In this document: in pieces, positions 7,103-14,798 of the stretch | Layout of the letters: each line of letters opens with the position of its first letter | Numbering within the stretch: the stretch's first letter is position 1 | Source: a virus | Strand: one strand, 5' to 3' | Length of the DNA: 28,866 nucleotides | Virus record (IMG/VR): IMGVR_UViG_3300020423_000293 | Location: 1 to 28,866 of that record | Notes under the pieces: generated by a model | Seen by the model: the letters and a program-made list of their open reading frames with translations, nothing else | The model's database searches: none | What the model was told of the DNA's origin: nothing | Program-made: the position numbers and the translations under genes

Positions 7103-8108
7103 ATAGAAATTCTTTCGCTGCTGCTTTTTCCAATTTTTCCATCACCTCTTTTGTGAAGTATTTCTCAGGCTCCTTATATATGGCTTTTCTAAACTTTTTC
7201 GTGCCATCAGCCAATTCTATTTGTGTGGAAACCCCTTTCCAGATGTCATATTTGACAGCAAGGTCAATTAGTCCATAATATCTGTCTAATCCCTTGTCGT
7301 ATGTCAGTTTTACCTCGACTTTAGAGTTTTCTTTGGTCAGTCTACCCTTCTTGAGTGTACAGGTGATGATGTGTCCTATCACATCCGTACCATCTTTTTC
7401 TTTGCGTCTTGAGAGGAAAATGATGTTGGACGCAGCGAATTTCAGACCACCTCCACCACCCATTTCCTTACTTGCATACATCTGTCCCATCTGTACATAC
7501 GTGTGGTTCGTGACCAGCAACGGCACACCAAGGGAACCTAGTTTGAGGGTGAGGACACGGAAGGTTGCTTTTGCAATCGCAGCCCTAGTCATGTCCTTCG
7601 TTTCTGCACCAGCAGCGGTGTCTTCGATTTCTTTTGAGGTTGAAAGCATACCGAAACTGTCTAGAACTAAGAGCATCGGTTTGCGTTCATCTTCGGCCAT
7701 GGCTCTGTAGTTGTCAACAATCTTGAGGGACTGGAAACGGAATTCCTGAACGGTCGTGACAGGGACAATCAACACCCTCTTGGTGTCAACACCCCTGCTT
7801 GCTAACATTTTCTTAGAGATTGCAGACTCAGACTCGAAGAAAACCACTATCGCATCTGGGTTTTCATCAAGGAAATGCTTGCATATGCCCAACACAAAAA
7901 AGGTTTTGCCTGTCGATTCCTCACCAGCAATAGCGCCGATTCGGTTATCGGGAGCCCCTCCGTAGAGGGACCCCGACAACATAGCATTAAGCATGTAAGA
8001 ACCAGTGTCTAAAAACCCTGATACATCACCTGCTGTGATGCCTTCTGAAGCCAATGCAGCAAATTCGTTAGCTAGACCTGTTTGTATAACTTTGAAAATG
8101 TCTGTCAT
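7080..8108 (-). CDS. uvsX: UvsX RecA-like recombinase
   Basis: The phage RecA homologue forms filaments on single-stranded DNA and drives strand exchange for recombination-dependent replication. Of its 342 residues, the core shows Walker A GEESTGKT (62-69), an acidic strand with VVFFESESAI, Walker B MLLVLDSFGML near 150 and GGGGGLKFAAS in the DNA-binding loop region. The length is a little under T4 UvsX (about 390). It is the first gene behind a sigma70-type promoter, with a leader of roughly 25 bases and no clear ribosome-binding site. Helicase gp41 lies downstream in the same unit. Confidence 0.95.
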   Translation of the reverse strand: MTDIFKVIQTGLANEFAALASEGITAGDVSGFLDTGSYMLNAMLSGSLYGGAPDNRIGAIAGEESTGKTFFVLGICKHFLDENPDAIVVFFESESAISKKMLASRGVDTKRVLIVPVTTVQEFRFQSLKIVDNYRAMAEDERKPMLLVLDSFGMLSTSKEIEDTAAGAETKDMTRAAIAKATFRVLTLKLGSLGVPLLVTNHTYVQMGQMYASKEMGGGGGLKFAASNIIFLSRRKEKDGTDVIGHIITCTLKKGRLTKENSKVEVKLTYDKGLDRYYGLIDLAVKYDIWKGVSTQIELADGTKKFRKAIYKEPEKYFTKEVMEKLEKAAAKEFLYGSDINE

Positions 8109-8140
8109 GTACTATCAATGCCATTTATTGATTATAGTGA

Positions 8141-8169
8141 AGTATAACATCTTGAGTAGTAAATGGCAA
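8141..8169 (-). promoter_or_regulatory. Sigma70-type promoter for uvsX
   Basis: On the minus strand TTGCCA (8169-8164) is separated by 17 bases from TATACT (8146-8141), preceded by TGT as in an extended -10. It lies in the only gap between the 63-residue gene and uvsX. The -35 and the following TTTACT are shared with the Hsp20 promoter. Confidence 0.8.
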
Positions 8170-8179
8170 GTTAAAAATG

Positions 8180-8371
8180 TTACTTTCGATGTATTTTCTT
8201 TCCATGAACATCAATAGTAAAGGCGTCTTTAAGTGGATCATCTATTTCTTTGATATCAGTAAGTTCACCATCCGGAAACCTTGATATAACATCTTCTTCC
8301 GAATCACCATAGGCAAAAGTTTCTATAGTCTTGTTTTCTAATGTTAGAGTAAATTGATAAACCTTTAACAT
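8180..8371 (-). CDS. Small hypothetical protein, 63 aa
   Basis: The function is not recognised. I chose ATG 8371, five bases after the upstream stop. A longer GTG start at 8437 would add 22 basic residues but overlap the lipoprotein gene by 61 bases. The short form is MLKVYQFTLTLENK..., then FAYGDSEEDVISRFPDG: a small beta/alpha pattern seen in many phage accessory proteins. No membrane segment is visible. No strong ribosome site precedes the ATG (an A-run only), so translation is probably coupled to the upstream gene. Confidence 0.6.
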   Translation of the reverse strand: MLKVYQFTLTLENKTIETFAYGDSEEDVISRFPDGELTDIKEIDDPLKDAFTIDVHGKKIHRK

Positions 8372-8376
8372 TTTTT

Positions 8377-8673
8377 TTAGTCTTGGATTGCGTGGATTTT
8401 TTCTCTTAATATCAAGTGGTCCTTGATAAAAATACACGCTGTTGGGTGTTCTGGCATGATCCTCATGTCATCATTACCACAGATATGGTCAACTTCCCAT
8501 GCCAACTGGTCCTTGAATTTCTCACTATATTCTTCTAGGGGACCTAGTTCTGTTTCGGTTCCAATGCCTACGGAAGTCAAACTACACCCTGTAAGAAAAT
8601 ACAGTAATAATACAGCCAAACCAGTCCACATAGCAAAGTTCAATAAAACGATTTGTGTTTTTGTTTTCATCAT
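8377..8673 (-). CDS. Small lipoprotein, possible outer-membrane spanin
   Basis: A 98-residue protein with a hydrophobic N-terminal segment ending in the lipobox LTGC (cysteine about residue 30), so it is probably exported, lipidated and anchored in the outer membrane. It overlaps the preceding small membrane protein gene by ATGA. A small membrane protein followed directly by a small lipoprotein is the usual layout of Rz/Rz1-type spanins, which fuse inner and outer membranes at lysis. The lipobox is seen in the sequence; the spanin role is inferred from layout. The mature part is not proline-rich as in lambda Rz1, so the call is tentative. Confidence 0.6.
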   Translation of the reverse strand: MMKTKTQIVLLNFAMWTGLAVLLLYFLTGCSLTSVGIGTETELGPLEEYSEKFKDQLAWEVDHICGNDDMRIMPEHPTACIFIKDHLILREKIHAIQD

Positions 8674-8897
8674 ATCTTATCCTTGTCTCTAATTACATCA
8701 CCTGCTGATTTGTCCCTCAATTTACTCTTGAGTTTCTTACCAGCCTTATCGGCCTTCTTGCGTCTTTTCACCGACTTCTTGACTATCTGTGCCTCCTTCG
8801 CCCTCTTGCCACCAACATATGCGGCCACATATGAGAAAGCCTTCAGTATAGGACCAATAATCTTTGATAAAAGACTTACTATTGCTGCCCATGTCAT
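8670..8897 (-). CDS. Small membrane protein with basic tail (spanin/holin-like)
   Basis: Of 75 residues, an N-terminal hydrophobic stretch (IVSLLSKIIGPILKAFSYVAAYVGG) is followed by a very lysine- and arginine-rich helical tail (KRAKEAQIVKKSVKRRKKADKAGKK and on). This could be an inner-membrane spanin or a holin-type protein. Its start overlaps the stop of the LpxH-like gene (TAATG) and its end overlaps the lipoprotein gene (ATGA), so the three are translated as a block. The strongly basic tail is unusual for a periplasmic coiled coil and would fit a cytoplasmic location equally well. Confidence 0.55.
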   Translation of the reverse strand: MTWAAIVSLLSKIIGPILKAFSYVAAYVGGKRAKEAQIVKKSVKRRKKADKAGKKLKSKLRDKSAGDVIRDKDKI

Positions 8898-9625
8898 TAT
8901 GTTTTTACTCCTACATTAATGATTTCTAGTTCACCATATTTATCTTCTACTAACGCCGTTGTGTTGGTGAACCAATCCCCGTCATTTGCATATATGAACC
9001 CGTCTATTTCCTTTATAGATGGATGATGTAAATGACCAACAACGACGCCGCTAAGATTCTCATTACGATATTTAACACCGGCAATAACCATTTGTGCATA
9101 ATTGTCTGAGATGTCCTCTTGTCGTTCTGACGTTAGGTATAACATAGATAACGACCTATATTTCTTCCCAAAAATCCTACGAAGCCAATTGTAACAGTTG
9201 TTAAACCATAATGTGAATATGTAATACTTGGTTGCCCATGCGTATTTGACCATATCGTTGTCAAACTCGTCCCCATGAGTTACCAGTATCCGTTTTCCGT
9301 TAGCTAATGTGTGAATGTGTTCCTTTTTTAGTTCTATACCACCGAAGTTAAGACCTATGAATTGTTTGAAACCCTCATCATGGTTACCCGGAATGTATAT
9401 AACTCTCGTTCCCTTTGCATCTAATTTCATCAGTTCCATAAAGACCTTATTATGTTCTTTCGGCCAGAACCAACCAGCCTTCAGTCTCCACATGTCAATA
9501 ATATCACCACATAAAAACAGTGTATCACACTTCATGTTATCTAGAAAATTCAATAACTCTTTGTGCTTGCTTGCCAACGTCCCTAAGTGAACGTCCGAAA
9601 TCCATACTGTTCTATACTTACGCAT
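8897..9625 (-). CDS. LpxH-like calcineurin-type phosphoesterase
   Basis: A 242-residue metallophosphoesterase with the full set of metal-binding motifs: SDVHLG (10-15), GDIIDMW (40-46), PGNHDEG (79-85), THGDEFD (116-122) and GHLHHP (197-202). Overall layout matches the UDP-2,3-diacylglucosamine diphosphatase family, which removes UMP during lipid A synthesis. Seen: an intact two-metal active site. Inferred: it acts on a lipid or nucleotide-linked substrate at the inner membrane, possibly to modify the host envelope. It diverges from the NlpC/P60-like gene across an 18-base gap and continues into the spanin-like pair. A weak TTGTTT-17-TATAAT promoter overlaps the divergent late promoter. Confidence 0.85.
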   Translation of the reverse strand: MRKYRTVWISDVHLGTLASKHKELLNFLDNMKCDTLFLCGDIIDMWRLKAGWFWPKEHNKVFMELMKLDAKGTRVIYIPGNHDEGFKQFIGLNFGGIELKKEHIHTLANGKRILVTHGDEFDNDMVKYAWATKYYIFTLWFNNCYNWLRRIFGKKYRSLSMLYLTSERQEDISDNYAQMVIAGVKYRNENLSGVVVGHLHHPSIKEIDGFIYANDGDWFTNTTALVEDKYGELEIINVGVKT

Positions 9626-9629
9626 ATAT

Positions 9630-9637
9630 TATAAATA
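9630..9637 (+). promoter_or_regulatory. T4-type late promoter for the plus-strand gene
   Basis: Exact TATAAATA on the plus strand. Only six bases separate it from ATG 9644, so the transcript should begin at or next to the start codon, giving a nearly leaderless mRNA. The same bases overlap a possible minus-strand TATAAT (9633-9628) with TTGTTT 17 bases upstream for the divergent LpxH-like gene. Confidence 0.65.
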
Positions 9638-9643
9638 CCTTTT

Positions 9644-10291
9644 ATGCCAAAAACAACTCTCAGATACGATATCCAATCATGGTTACTTAAAAAATTTGCA
9701 CACATCAAAGTGTTCAAGTACCCCCTATTTATTACTTATAACCCCACCACATTCAAATTAAAGAGTGATTCATACTATGCCGTACGTAAACTCGTCAAAC
9801 CGGGTGATATACTGTTGCGGGGTTATGATTCCTATCTGGATGGTTATTGTATCCCTGGTCTATATAGTCATGCTGCAATATATGTCGGTTGGTCCCCGAA
9901 TGGTGGGTCTGCTGAGAACGAACATATCATCCACGCAATGACACCCTGTGTCCAATATACCGACTTGGTTCAATTCATGCGGTGCGATAGGGTGTGTGTC
10001 GTTAGACCTACGGTCAATCCAAAACTCAGAGACCTTGCAGTTACAAAAGCTATATCTAAATTAAACGTTCCCTATGATTATGATTTCGTTTTTGATACAG
10101 ACAATCCCAACGACAAGGACAGGTTGTTTTCCTGTTCTGAGTTAGTATATTACTGTTACAATCACGTATTAAAACAATTAGGATGGAGACTCCATGAAAA
10201 AAATTATATATGCATTAGCAAGAAAATGTTTACCCCTGATAATTGTCTTCCAGTAGAAGGTTCAGCGTCTGAAATCGTCTGGCAAGGCTAA
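9644..10291 (+). CDS. NlpC/P60-type (YiiX-like) cysteine hydrolase
   Basis: The only plus-strand gene in the window. Its 215 residues follow the permuted papain-like pattern of YiiX/YebB proteins: VKPGDILLRG (51-60), YSHAAIYVG with His76 (74-82), VCVVRP (117-122), PYDYDFVF, and FSCSELVYYCY with the likely nucleophile Cys164. Such enzymes cleave amide or ester bonds in peptidoglycan or lipids. No signal peptide is evident, so export would need the holin pathway or the target is inside the cell. A late promoter directly abuts the start codon. The gene ends tail-to-tail with a minus-strand membrane protein (4-base overlap). Its divergence from an LpxH-like gene suggests a joint envelope role, which is inference. 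Confidence 0.8.
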   Translation: MPKTTLRYDIQSWLLKKFAHIKVFKYPLFITYNPTTFKLKSDSYYAVRKLVKPGDILLRGYDSYLDGYCIPGLYSHAAIYVGWSPNGGSAENEHIIHAMTPCVQYTDLVQFMRCDRVCVVRPTVNPKLRDLAVTKAISKLNVPYDYDFVFDTDNPNDKDRLFSCSELVYYCYNHVLKQLGWRLHEKNYICISKKMFTPDNCLPVEGSASEIVWQG

Positions 10292-11208
10292 CACTGAGAT
10301 TCTTCACCCGACCCTGGATTATGGGGCGGGACTTTAGACTTCTTAGGTTGCTTCTTATAGGTTTCCTTGTGCCAAGGGTATAGAGATTTAGGTTTACTCT
10401 TAGGTGCAGGTGCCTCTGGTTCCCTAACCCCTCCAAGACTACCAACCTGACCAAACAAACTCATATTCGCAGCGACCAACATAAGAATCGCCAATGGGTC
10501 AAAGACAAACACCAACGCAAGGATAACTGCCCTGACACATTCGTCTAGGAAATTGTTTGCTTGGTCACCATAAATCAACGCAGCGATATATTTGACAGGT
10601 CCAATATCGGCCTCTAGGTTACGCACCTTCTGCTGTAGTGGGAATTTCTTGTCAACCAAGATGTCAATAGCACCCTGAGCATCGGCAATTTCTATGTTCA
10701 ACTCATCACGTTCCGGCTTCTGGTTCTTTCTGGTCGCAATCGCACCACCCTTACCTCTTACACGATCATAACTCAACAGGACTTGGACGGAATCGTCCAA
10801 CTGTTGTATCACCAACTCAGCATCACGTATCCGTCTGTTCTCTCTTGTGATTGACATATCAATACGTTCAATCTTTGCTATCATCTCATCACTGGGTAGT
10901 GTCTGGTCTAGATGGGCTTTCGATAGGAACCCAAAGATGCCCATGCTTGTGATTAGCATCAGCATGACAACAGCCGCAGTTAAATACGTCTTGAGTAGCT
11001 TCGGTACCTGTTTCCAGTTTCTATACAACCACGAAGCAGTCACCAACTTACCGACTTCCAACACAGAGCCCATGATGATAATGGGTATCACTGCTGCGGA
11101 AAAGATTGCAGCAAGACCGACGATTGAATACCATGCAGCAACGATTGAGATTGCGATGGCTGTAACTAAAGTTAATATGCCTAAATTTCTATCTACACGA
11201 AATGACAT
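10288..11208 (-). CDS. Multi-pass membrane protein with coiled-coil loop
   Basis: A 306-residue protein with no recognised function. Hydrophobic segments lie near residues 8-40, 42-60 and 75-95, then a long charged helical region (about 105-200, IERIDMSITRENRRIRDAELVIQQ type) predicted to be coiled coil, then another membrane stretch (about 225-250, VILALVFVFDPLAILMLVAA). The tail is proline- and lysine-rich (APAPKSKPKSLYPWHK...) and ends in cysteine. ATG 11208 has a perfect AGGAGG site and sits eight bases after the stop of gp43 C, so it is co-expressed with the polymerase. It may anchor something at the membrane, but the sequence gives no direct clue. Confidence 0.8.
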   Translation of the reverse strand: MSFRVDRNLGILTLVTAIAISIVAAWYSIVGLAAIFSAAVIPIIIMGSVLEVGKLVTASWLYRNWKQVPKLLKTYLTAAVVMLMLITSMGIFGFLSKAHLDQTLPSDEMIAKIERIDMSITRENRRIRDAELVIQQLDDSVQVLLSYDRVRGKGGAIATRKNQKPERDELNIEIADAQGAIDILVDKKFPLQQKVRNLEADIGPVKYIAALIYGDQANNFLDECVRAVILALVFVFDPLAILMLVAANMSLFGQVGSLGGVREPEAPAPKSKPKSLYPWHKETYKKQPKKSKVPPHNPGSGEESQC

Positions 11209-11216
11209 GTTTCCTC

Positions 11217-12320
11217 CTAAATTTGTAACACGTTTCTCTTTTCAGCCTTCCAACCAACGGTATCCAAAATAATCTTCAAGGGCTCCAAGAATGTTTTTGA
11301 GAATTGCATATCGTAGTCTATATATTTCCCCAAATCCAACTCTCTTGGTAGAATATCAATAATCGCAAACACATTGTCCTGGAAGATATTTGGTTCCTTC
11401 ATATAACAAAATTTGAGGCTGTCTCCTTCTTGTATATACGGATATTTCCTTTGTAGTTTGTTTTCCTCGACCAAATTATTATAGATGAGGGCACCCCTAA
11501 CATGTATGGGGGTGCCTTTCTTGCAAAGGTCCCGTTCACCCTTATATTTATACAAACCGGTGACGCCTCTGGGGAAAGCAATGTCTTCAAATTGAGACCC
11601 CATGAATATCGTCTTAAACTCCTTGATGTGCTTTTGTAGGGTTTCCTCATCCTTCCTGAGTATGATACCGACACACTCCCTTAGTGAGTCCCGACACAGT
11701 TCAGGGGTTGACGACTTGACAATCTCCAACCCCTTGACCTTCAGTTTTGGTTCGTTTAGTCTTGTACCTTCATCATCATATACATTCAACGCATACCGTT
11801 TCTTGGCAGTCCAGAAACCCTTGTCTGCAATTACCTCTCGCTTCATGAACATTTTCTGTTCATATGCGTTCATGGTTACAGCAAGATCCTGATAACATTT
11901 ATCAATATATGGTTCAATTTTAGTCTTACAGATGTCATCAAGGAAGGCGACAATACTATCCGCATTATCTGCCTCCTCCGTATACATCTTACTAACCAAC
12001 TGATTAAAATTAATGTATAGTGAATCCGTATCCGATGCAATAACATAATCTACATCTCCTTCTGTGGTTTCTAAAAGTTCATTGATATAGAAGTTTACCT
12101 TATCAGCAATATATTGGATGGCGAGTTGACCCGATAAGGTCACTGCTTCCGCAACACGTACATCATAAAACCTGAAATACTCGTTACCAAGAGCACCATA
12201 CGCAGAGTTCAGCTGAACCTTCTTCGCAGTTTGGAAGGTGTCATACTGAGAAGCCTCAAGTCTCTTTTGGGTCAGTAACTCTCGTAGTTCTTCTGTTGTT
12301 AAGGTTGCTAAGTCATTCAT
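11217..12320 (-). CDS. 43B: DNA polymerase gp43, C-terminal half (split gene)
   Basis: Family B DNA polymerase, palm, fingers and thumb part, 367 residues. It carries motif B (KKVQLNSAYGALGN, 33-46) and motif C (ASDTDSLY, 95-102) with both catalytic aspartates, while motif A lies in the upstream gene. The break is therefore in the fingers region between motifs A and B. ATG 12320 overlaps the stop of a 31-codon membrane peptide gene by ATGA and has no ribosome site of its own. Together the halves total 850 residues, close to T4 gp43 (898). T4-related Aeromonas phages also have two-part polymerases, so an active two-chain enzyme is likely. No C-terminal clamp-binding hydrophobic tail like that of T4 is obvious. 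Confidence 0.95.
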   Translation of the reverse strand: MNDLATLTTEELRELLTQKRLEASQYDTFQTAKKVQLNSAYGALGNEYFRFYDVRVAEAVTLSGQLAIQYIADKVNFYINELLETTEGDVDYVIASDTDSLYINFNQLVSKMYTEEADNADSIVAFLDDICKTKIEPYIDKCYQDLAVTMNAYEQKMFMKREVIADKGFWTAKKRYALNVYDDEGTRLNEPKLKVKGLEIVKSSTPELCRDSLRECVGIILRKDEETLQKHIKEFKTIFMGSQFEDIAFPRGVTGLYKYKGERDLCKKGTPIHVRGALIYNNLVEENKLQRKYPYIQEGDSLKFCYMKEPNIFQDNVFAIIDILPRELDLGKYIDYDMQFSKTFLEPLKIILDTVGWKAEKRNVLQI

Positions 12321-12412
12321 TGTGCTGGTGTCATCGTTATGAGTAAATCAACAAGGGCAACGACGGTCAGGAAACCGAGTAAGAACATTAGTGGTATCAA
12401 TAGGTATTTCAT
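12317..12412 (-). CDS. 31-codon membrane peptide between the polymerase halves
   Basis: A 31-codon frame fills the gap between the two gp43 genes exactly. Its ATG overlaps the stop of gp43 N as ATGA, and its TGA overlaps the ATG of gp43 C as ATGA. The peptide is a single hydrophobic helix (MKYLLIPLMFLLGFLTVVAL, then VDLLITMTPAQ), typical of a small membrane protein. It does not resemble a homing endonuclease or intein. AAGGAG lies 15 bases before the ATG inside gp43 N, so translation is probably by coupling. The tiling and the clear membrane pattern argue for a real gene; function is unknown. Confidence 0.65.
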   Translation of the reverse strand: MKYLLIPLMFLLGFLTVVALVDLLITMTPAQ

Positions 12413-13860
12413 GTCCGTTTCTTCAACTCCTTCTTAATGGATTCAATGTCTTTGTAGGCTTGGAGCATCTTCTTCTTTGCTCGTGCCCGGTCATTGAACA
12501 TGGTTTCAATAATTTCTGGTAGAAACCCCTGCTTAGATTTGTCAAAATAGTATCCGTTCGCAGCTAAGGCATACTCTGTATCATTCTTAACCTTACCACT
12601 GATTACGTCCTTCACCTTAATGTGCTTATCAATATGTATGTCTTCAATGATGGTTTCTGGGGACAAATTATACTGCATGTGGAGGTGAGGATACAGACTC
12701 ACCAAGTCGAAACTAACAATCCATTCGTGCATCCCCACCTGTGGGTCCTTCACGTAAGCACCTTCATATGGATGATTCTTGGGGGTTTTCTTCTTCTGTG
12801 GAACGACAATTTTTCTGTCTAGAAGGTAGTTGTGGATGATTGTGTCCCACAGCCTGATTTGAGTGAACACATCTGAATAGTTGACCTTTGCGTCATATGC
12901 TGCGGTCAATACGAGGTCGATGAACCCCCCTTTCTGGTCAATGCGTTGGACCAGTCGGGTGTCATGGATGTTGTAGTCAATGTATTTCTCGAAATTCTTT
13001 TCATATAGGTCATACAGGGTTCGATACTCCGAGTAGTCTATCTTCCTCTCGTTTAACTCTACATGGGCAATATAGTTCAGTTTGTATGACTCTCGTTTTT
13101 CTTGGGTGAACTTCTTATATATCTCCAACATGTCCAAGACAGCGATGCCTACAATGTCGAACAGTTGTTGGGTTTTGCCCATGATGGTTGTGGTTCTGTC
13201 GGTGAACAACCCCCACGGCGAGAACGTTTTAGCGACACGCTTACCTAGGATGTTGGTCGTCCTGTTGATCAAATAGGGAATATCGAAAAACGTGATGTTC
13301 CATCCTGTGACCACATCGGGTTTAATCTTGTTCCACAACTTCAGAAATTTTAGTATCAGGTCTTTCTCGTCCTTGCACTTGAGGTACTTGACGTTCTTGT
13401 CCTTCGGTGTGTAGTCCCCACAACTGATGGCGTAGAACACGTTGTTATACTCCAGTGTAATCGCAGATATCGGTGCGAAGGCGTCTGTGGGTGAGGGGAA
13501 CCCATCGTCACTTTTCACCTCAATGTCAATGTTCGCAACACGTATGAGTGATTTGTCAAAGACGACCTTGCCCGGAAATTCTTCGTTGAGATACGTGTGG
13601 GTAAATCTAAAGTTCCCATAGATGTCAAAATTATTAACACCCTGGTATCTCTGTACAAACTGCTTAGCGTCCCGTATCGTCTGAAACTTTTTGGGTTCGA
13701 CGGGAGCGTTATCTAAGGTTTTGTATTGGGACTCTAGGTCTTTTGTGGGGATATAGAGGGTCGGTGAGTATAGAACTTTCTTGAAAAACTGCTTCCCATT
13801 GTCATATCCACGTACCAACACATTATTACCTACGGCATGGGCATTTGTATAGAAGTACAT
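12409..13860 (-). CDS. 43A: DNA polymerase gp43, N-terminal half (exonuclease and motif A)
   Basis: Family B DNA polymerase, 483 residues, containing the N-terminal domain, the 3'-5' proofreading exonuclease and the start of the palm. Exo I is NIDIEVK (D112, E114), Exo II GWNITFFDIPYL (D193), Exo III YNIHDTRLV (D300), and polymerase motif A is SFDLVSLYPHLHMQYNLSPET (D385). The protein ends in a charged fingers helix (ESIKKELKKRT). The stop overlaps the 31-codon membrane peptide. The start overlaps the Sm-like gene as TAATG. All catalytic residues of both activities are present across the two halves, so this is a natural split rather than decay. Confidence 0.95.
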   Translation of the reverse strand: MYFYTNAHAVGNNVLVRGYDNGKQFFKKVLYSPTLYIPTKDLESQYKTLDNAPVEPKKFQTIRDAKQFVQRYQGVNNFDIYGNFRFTHTYLNEEFPGKVVFDKSLIRVANIDIEVKSDDGFPSPTDAFAPISAITLEYNNVFYAISCGDYTPKDKNVKYLKCKDEKDLILKFLKLWNKIKPDVVTGWNITFFDIPYLINRTTNILGKRVAKTFSPWGLFTDRTTTIMGKTQQLFDIVGIAVLDMLEIYKKFTQEKRESYKLNYIAHVELNERKIDYSEYRTLYDLYEKNFEKYIDYNIHDTRLVQRIDQKGGFIDLVLTAAYDAKVNYSDVFTQIRLWDTIIHNYLLDRKIVVPQKKKTPKNHPYEGAYVKDPQVGMHEWIVSFDLVSLYPHLHMQYNLSPETIIEDIHIDKHIKVKDVISGKVKNDTEYALAANGYYFDKSKQGFLPEIIETMFNDRARAKKKMLQAYKDIESIKKELKKRT

Positions 13861-14153
13861 TATGTGATGAGTTCTGGTCCCACCGTAAGTAACCCACTAC
13901 CAAAGGCTTTGCTGTAATTGTTTTCTAGTTCTGTGACTGGAAAATACACATACATCACTTTATCCCTACCAATCGTTATCACATTTTCTTTGCTCATAGG
14001 TGCACCTGGAACCATGGCAAGTTGAGGTTGACCAGTTTTACCTGAAACCATCTGAAACGCAGCTGGTTTCTTTATTCTGTATGTTTGGTCTGTTTCTGTG
14101 ACATCACCGATAATTTCCTCACCGGTCACCAATCTTACTACTTTAACGGCCAT
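13860..14153 (-). CDS. Sm-like (Hfq/LSm fold) protein
   Basis: A 97-residue protein with an N-terminal pattern typical of Sm folds (VKVVRLVTGEEIIGDVTETDQTYRIKKPAAFQM) and a second strand pair later (DKVMYVYFPVTELE). Marine T4-like phages commonly carry such a protein next to gp43; RNA binding is expected from the fold but not shown here. ATG 14153 follows a CAGGAG site. A sigma70-type promoter 30-60 bases upstream makes it the first gene of the unit that continues by a TAATG overlap into gp43 N, so it could influence polymerase expression. Confidence 0.75.
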   Translation of the reverse strand: MAVKVVRLVTGEEIIGDVTETDQTYRIKKPAAFQMVSGKTGQPQLAMVPGAPMSKENVITIGRDKVMYVYFPVTELENNYSKAFGSGLLTVGPELIT

Positions 14154-14185
14154 ATTCTAAACTCCTGTGTTACGTTCATTTTCTA

Positions 14186-14214
14186 AGTATAACACAAGTA
14201 TACTGAAAAGTCAA
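14186..14214 (-). promoter_or_regulatory. Sigma70-type promoter for Sm-like protein and gp43
   Basis: TTGACT (14214-14209), a 17-base spacer and TATACT (14191-14186) preceded by TGT, on the minus strand. It lies in the short gap after the metallopeptidase gene and before ATG 14153. Confidence 0.8.
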
Positions 14215-14216
14215 CT

Positions 14217-14690
14217 CTAATTATTCTCTCTTATAACAGTACCATCTGGCACATTTTTGGGGCAATTACTGAAAAACCTAATATACTTCTTTCGCATATG
14301 TTTGATAGGGTCGGGTCTCATCTTTTCCCAAAGGTATTGACCACCTAATATGTATGCTTCTTTTTCTCTATGCCTATCACATTCAAATGAGGCTCTAGTC
14401 TCTCTCTGAACGTGGTGAACCAACTCATGTAACAGTTTCTCCCGATCTTGATATTTGTCGGGATTAAACGTGTCACTGAGGTAAATGGTTTTTGTGTGTG
14501 CGTCATACAATCCAAAAAATTTATCAACGTGAGTCTCTTTCAATCCAGAATAACCCGGGTGATTTTTTGTTGCTCTCTCATACAATTCCTGTTGAGGTAC
14601 TAGCACAACGTTTGGGTCGTCTAAATTTTCTGTGATGTAGGGAGTATGTGTGGAAATCCACACAAACAGCAGTGCTATTAATTTTTCCAT
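14217..14690 (-). CDS. Small HExxH zinc-peptidase-like protein
   Basis: From ATG 14690 the protein has 157 residues (a TTG at 14696 would add two). A short hydrophobic N-terminus (LIALLFVWIS, 4-13) may be a signal or anchor. HELVHHV at 88-94 is a canonical zinc-binding HExxH, and EKEAYILG with Glu111 could give the third ligand, as in gluzincins. The sequence between them (ETRASFECDRH) is charged. Seen: an intact HExxH. Inferred: a small metallopeptidase acting in the periplasm, perhaps late in infection because two late motifs lie about 110 bases upstream. The substrate is unknown. The ribosome site (AAAGAG) is weak. Confidence 0.75.
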   Translation of the reverse strand: MEKLIALLFVWISTHTPYITENLDDPNVVLVPQQELYERATKNHPGYSGLKETHVDKFFGLYDAHTKTIYLSDTFNPDKYQDREKLLHELVHHVQRETRASFECDRHREKEAYILGGQYLWEKMRPDPIKHMRKKYIRFFSNCPKNVPDGTVIRENN

Positions 14691-14798
14691 CGGCAAGCTC
14701 TTTCGTTCTTTAAGCCCTATGAAGATGAACAGCCAGAAAAGCAGGGCACTATTTTAACGTTTTAATATTTTCTCCTAATGGGTTGTTTCCATCCCTTC

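Noticed and set aside
11545-11552. TATAAATA on the minus strand inside gp43 C
   Set aside because: It is intragenic; the next gene start (11208) is over 300 bases away and has no need of it.
12317-12412. Sequencing frameshift as the cause of the split polymerase
   Set aside because: The two halves are separated by almost 90 bases with ordered start and stop codons and a hydrophobic reading frame; one indel could not create this.
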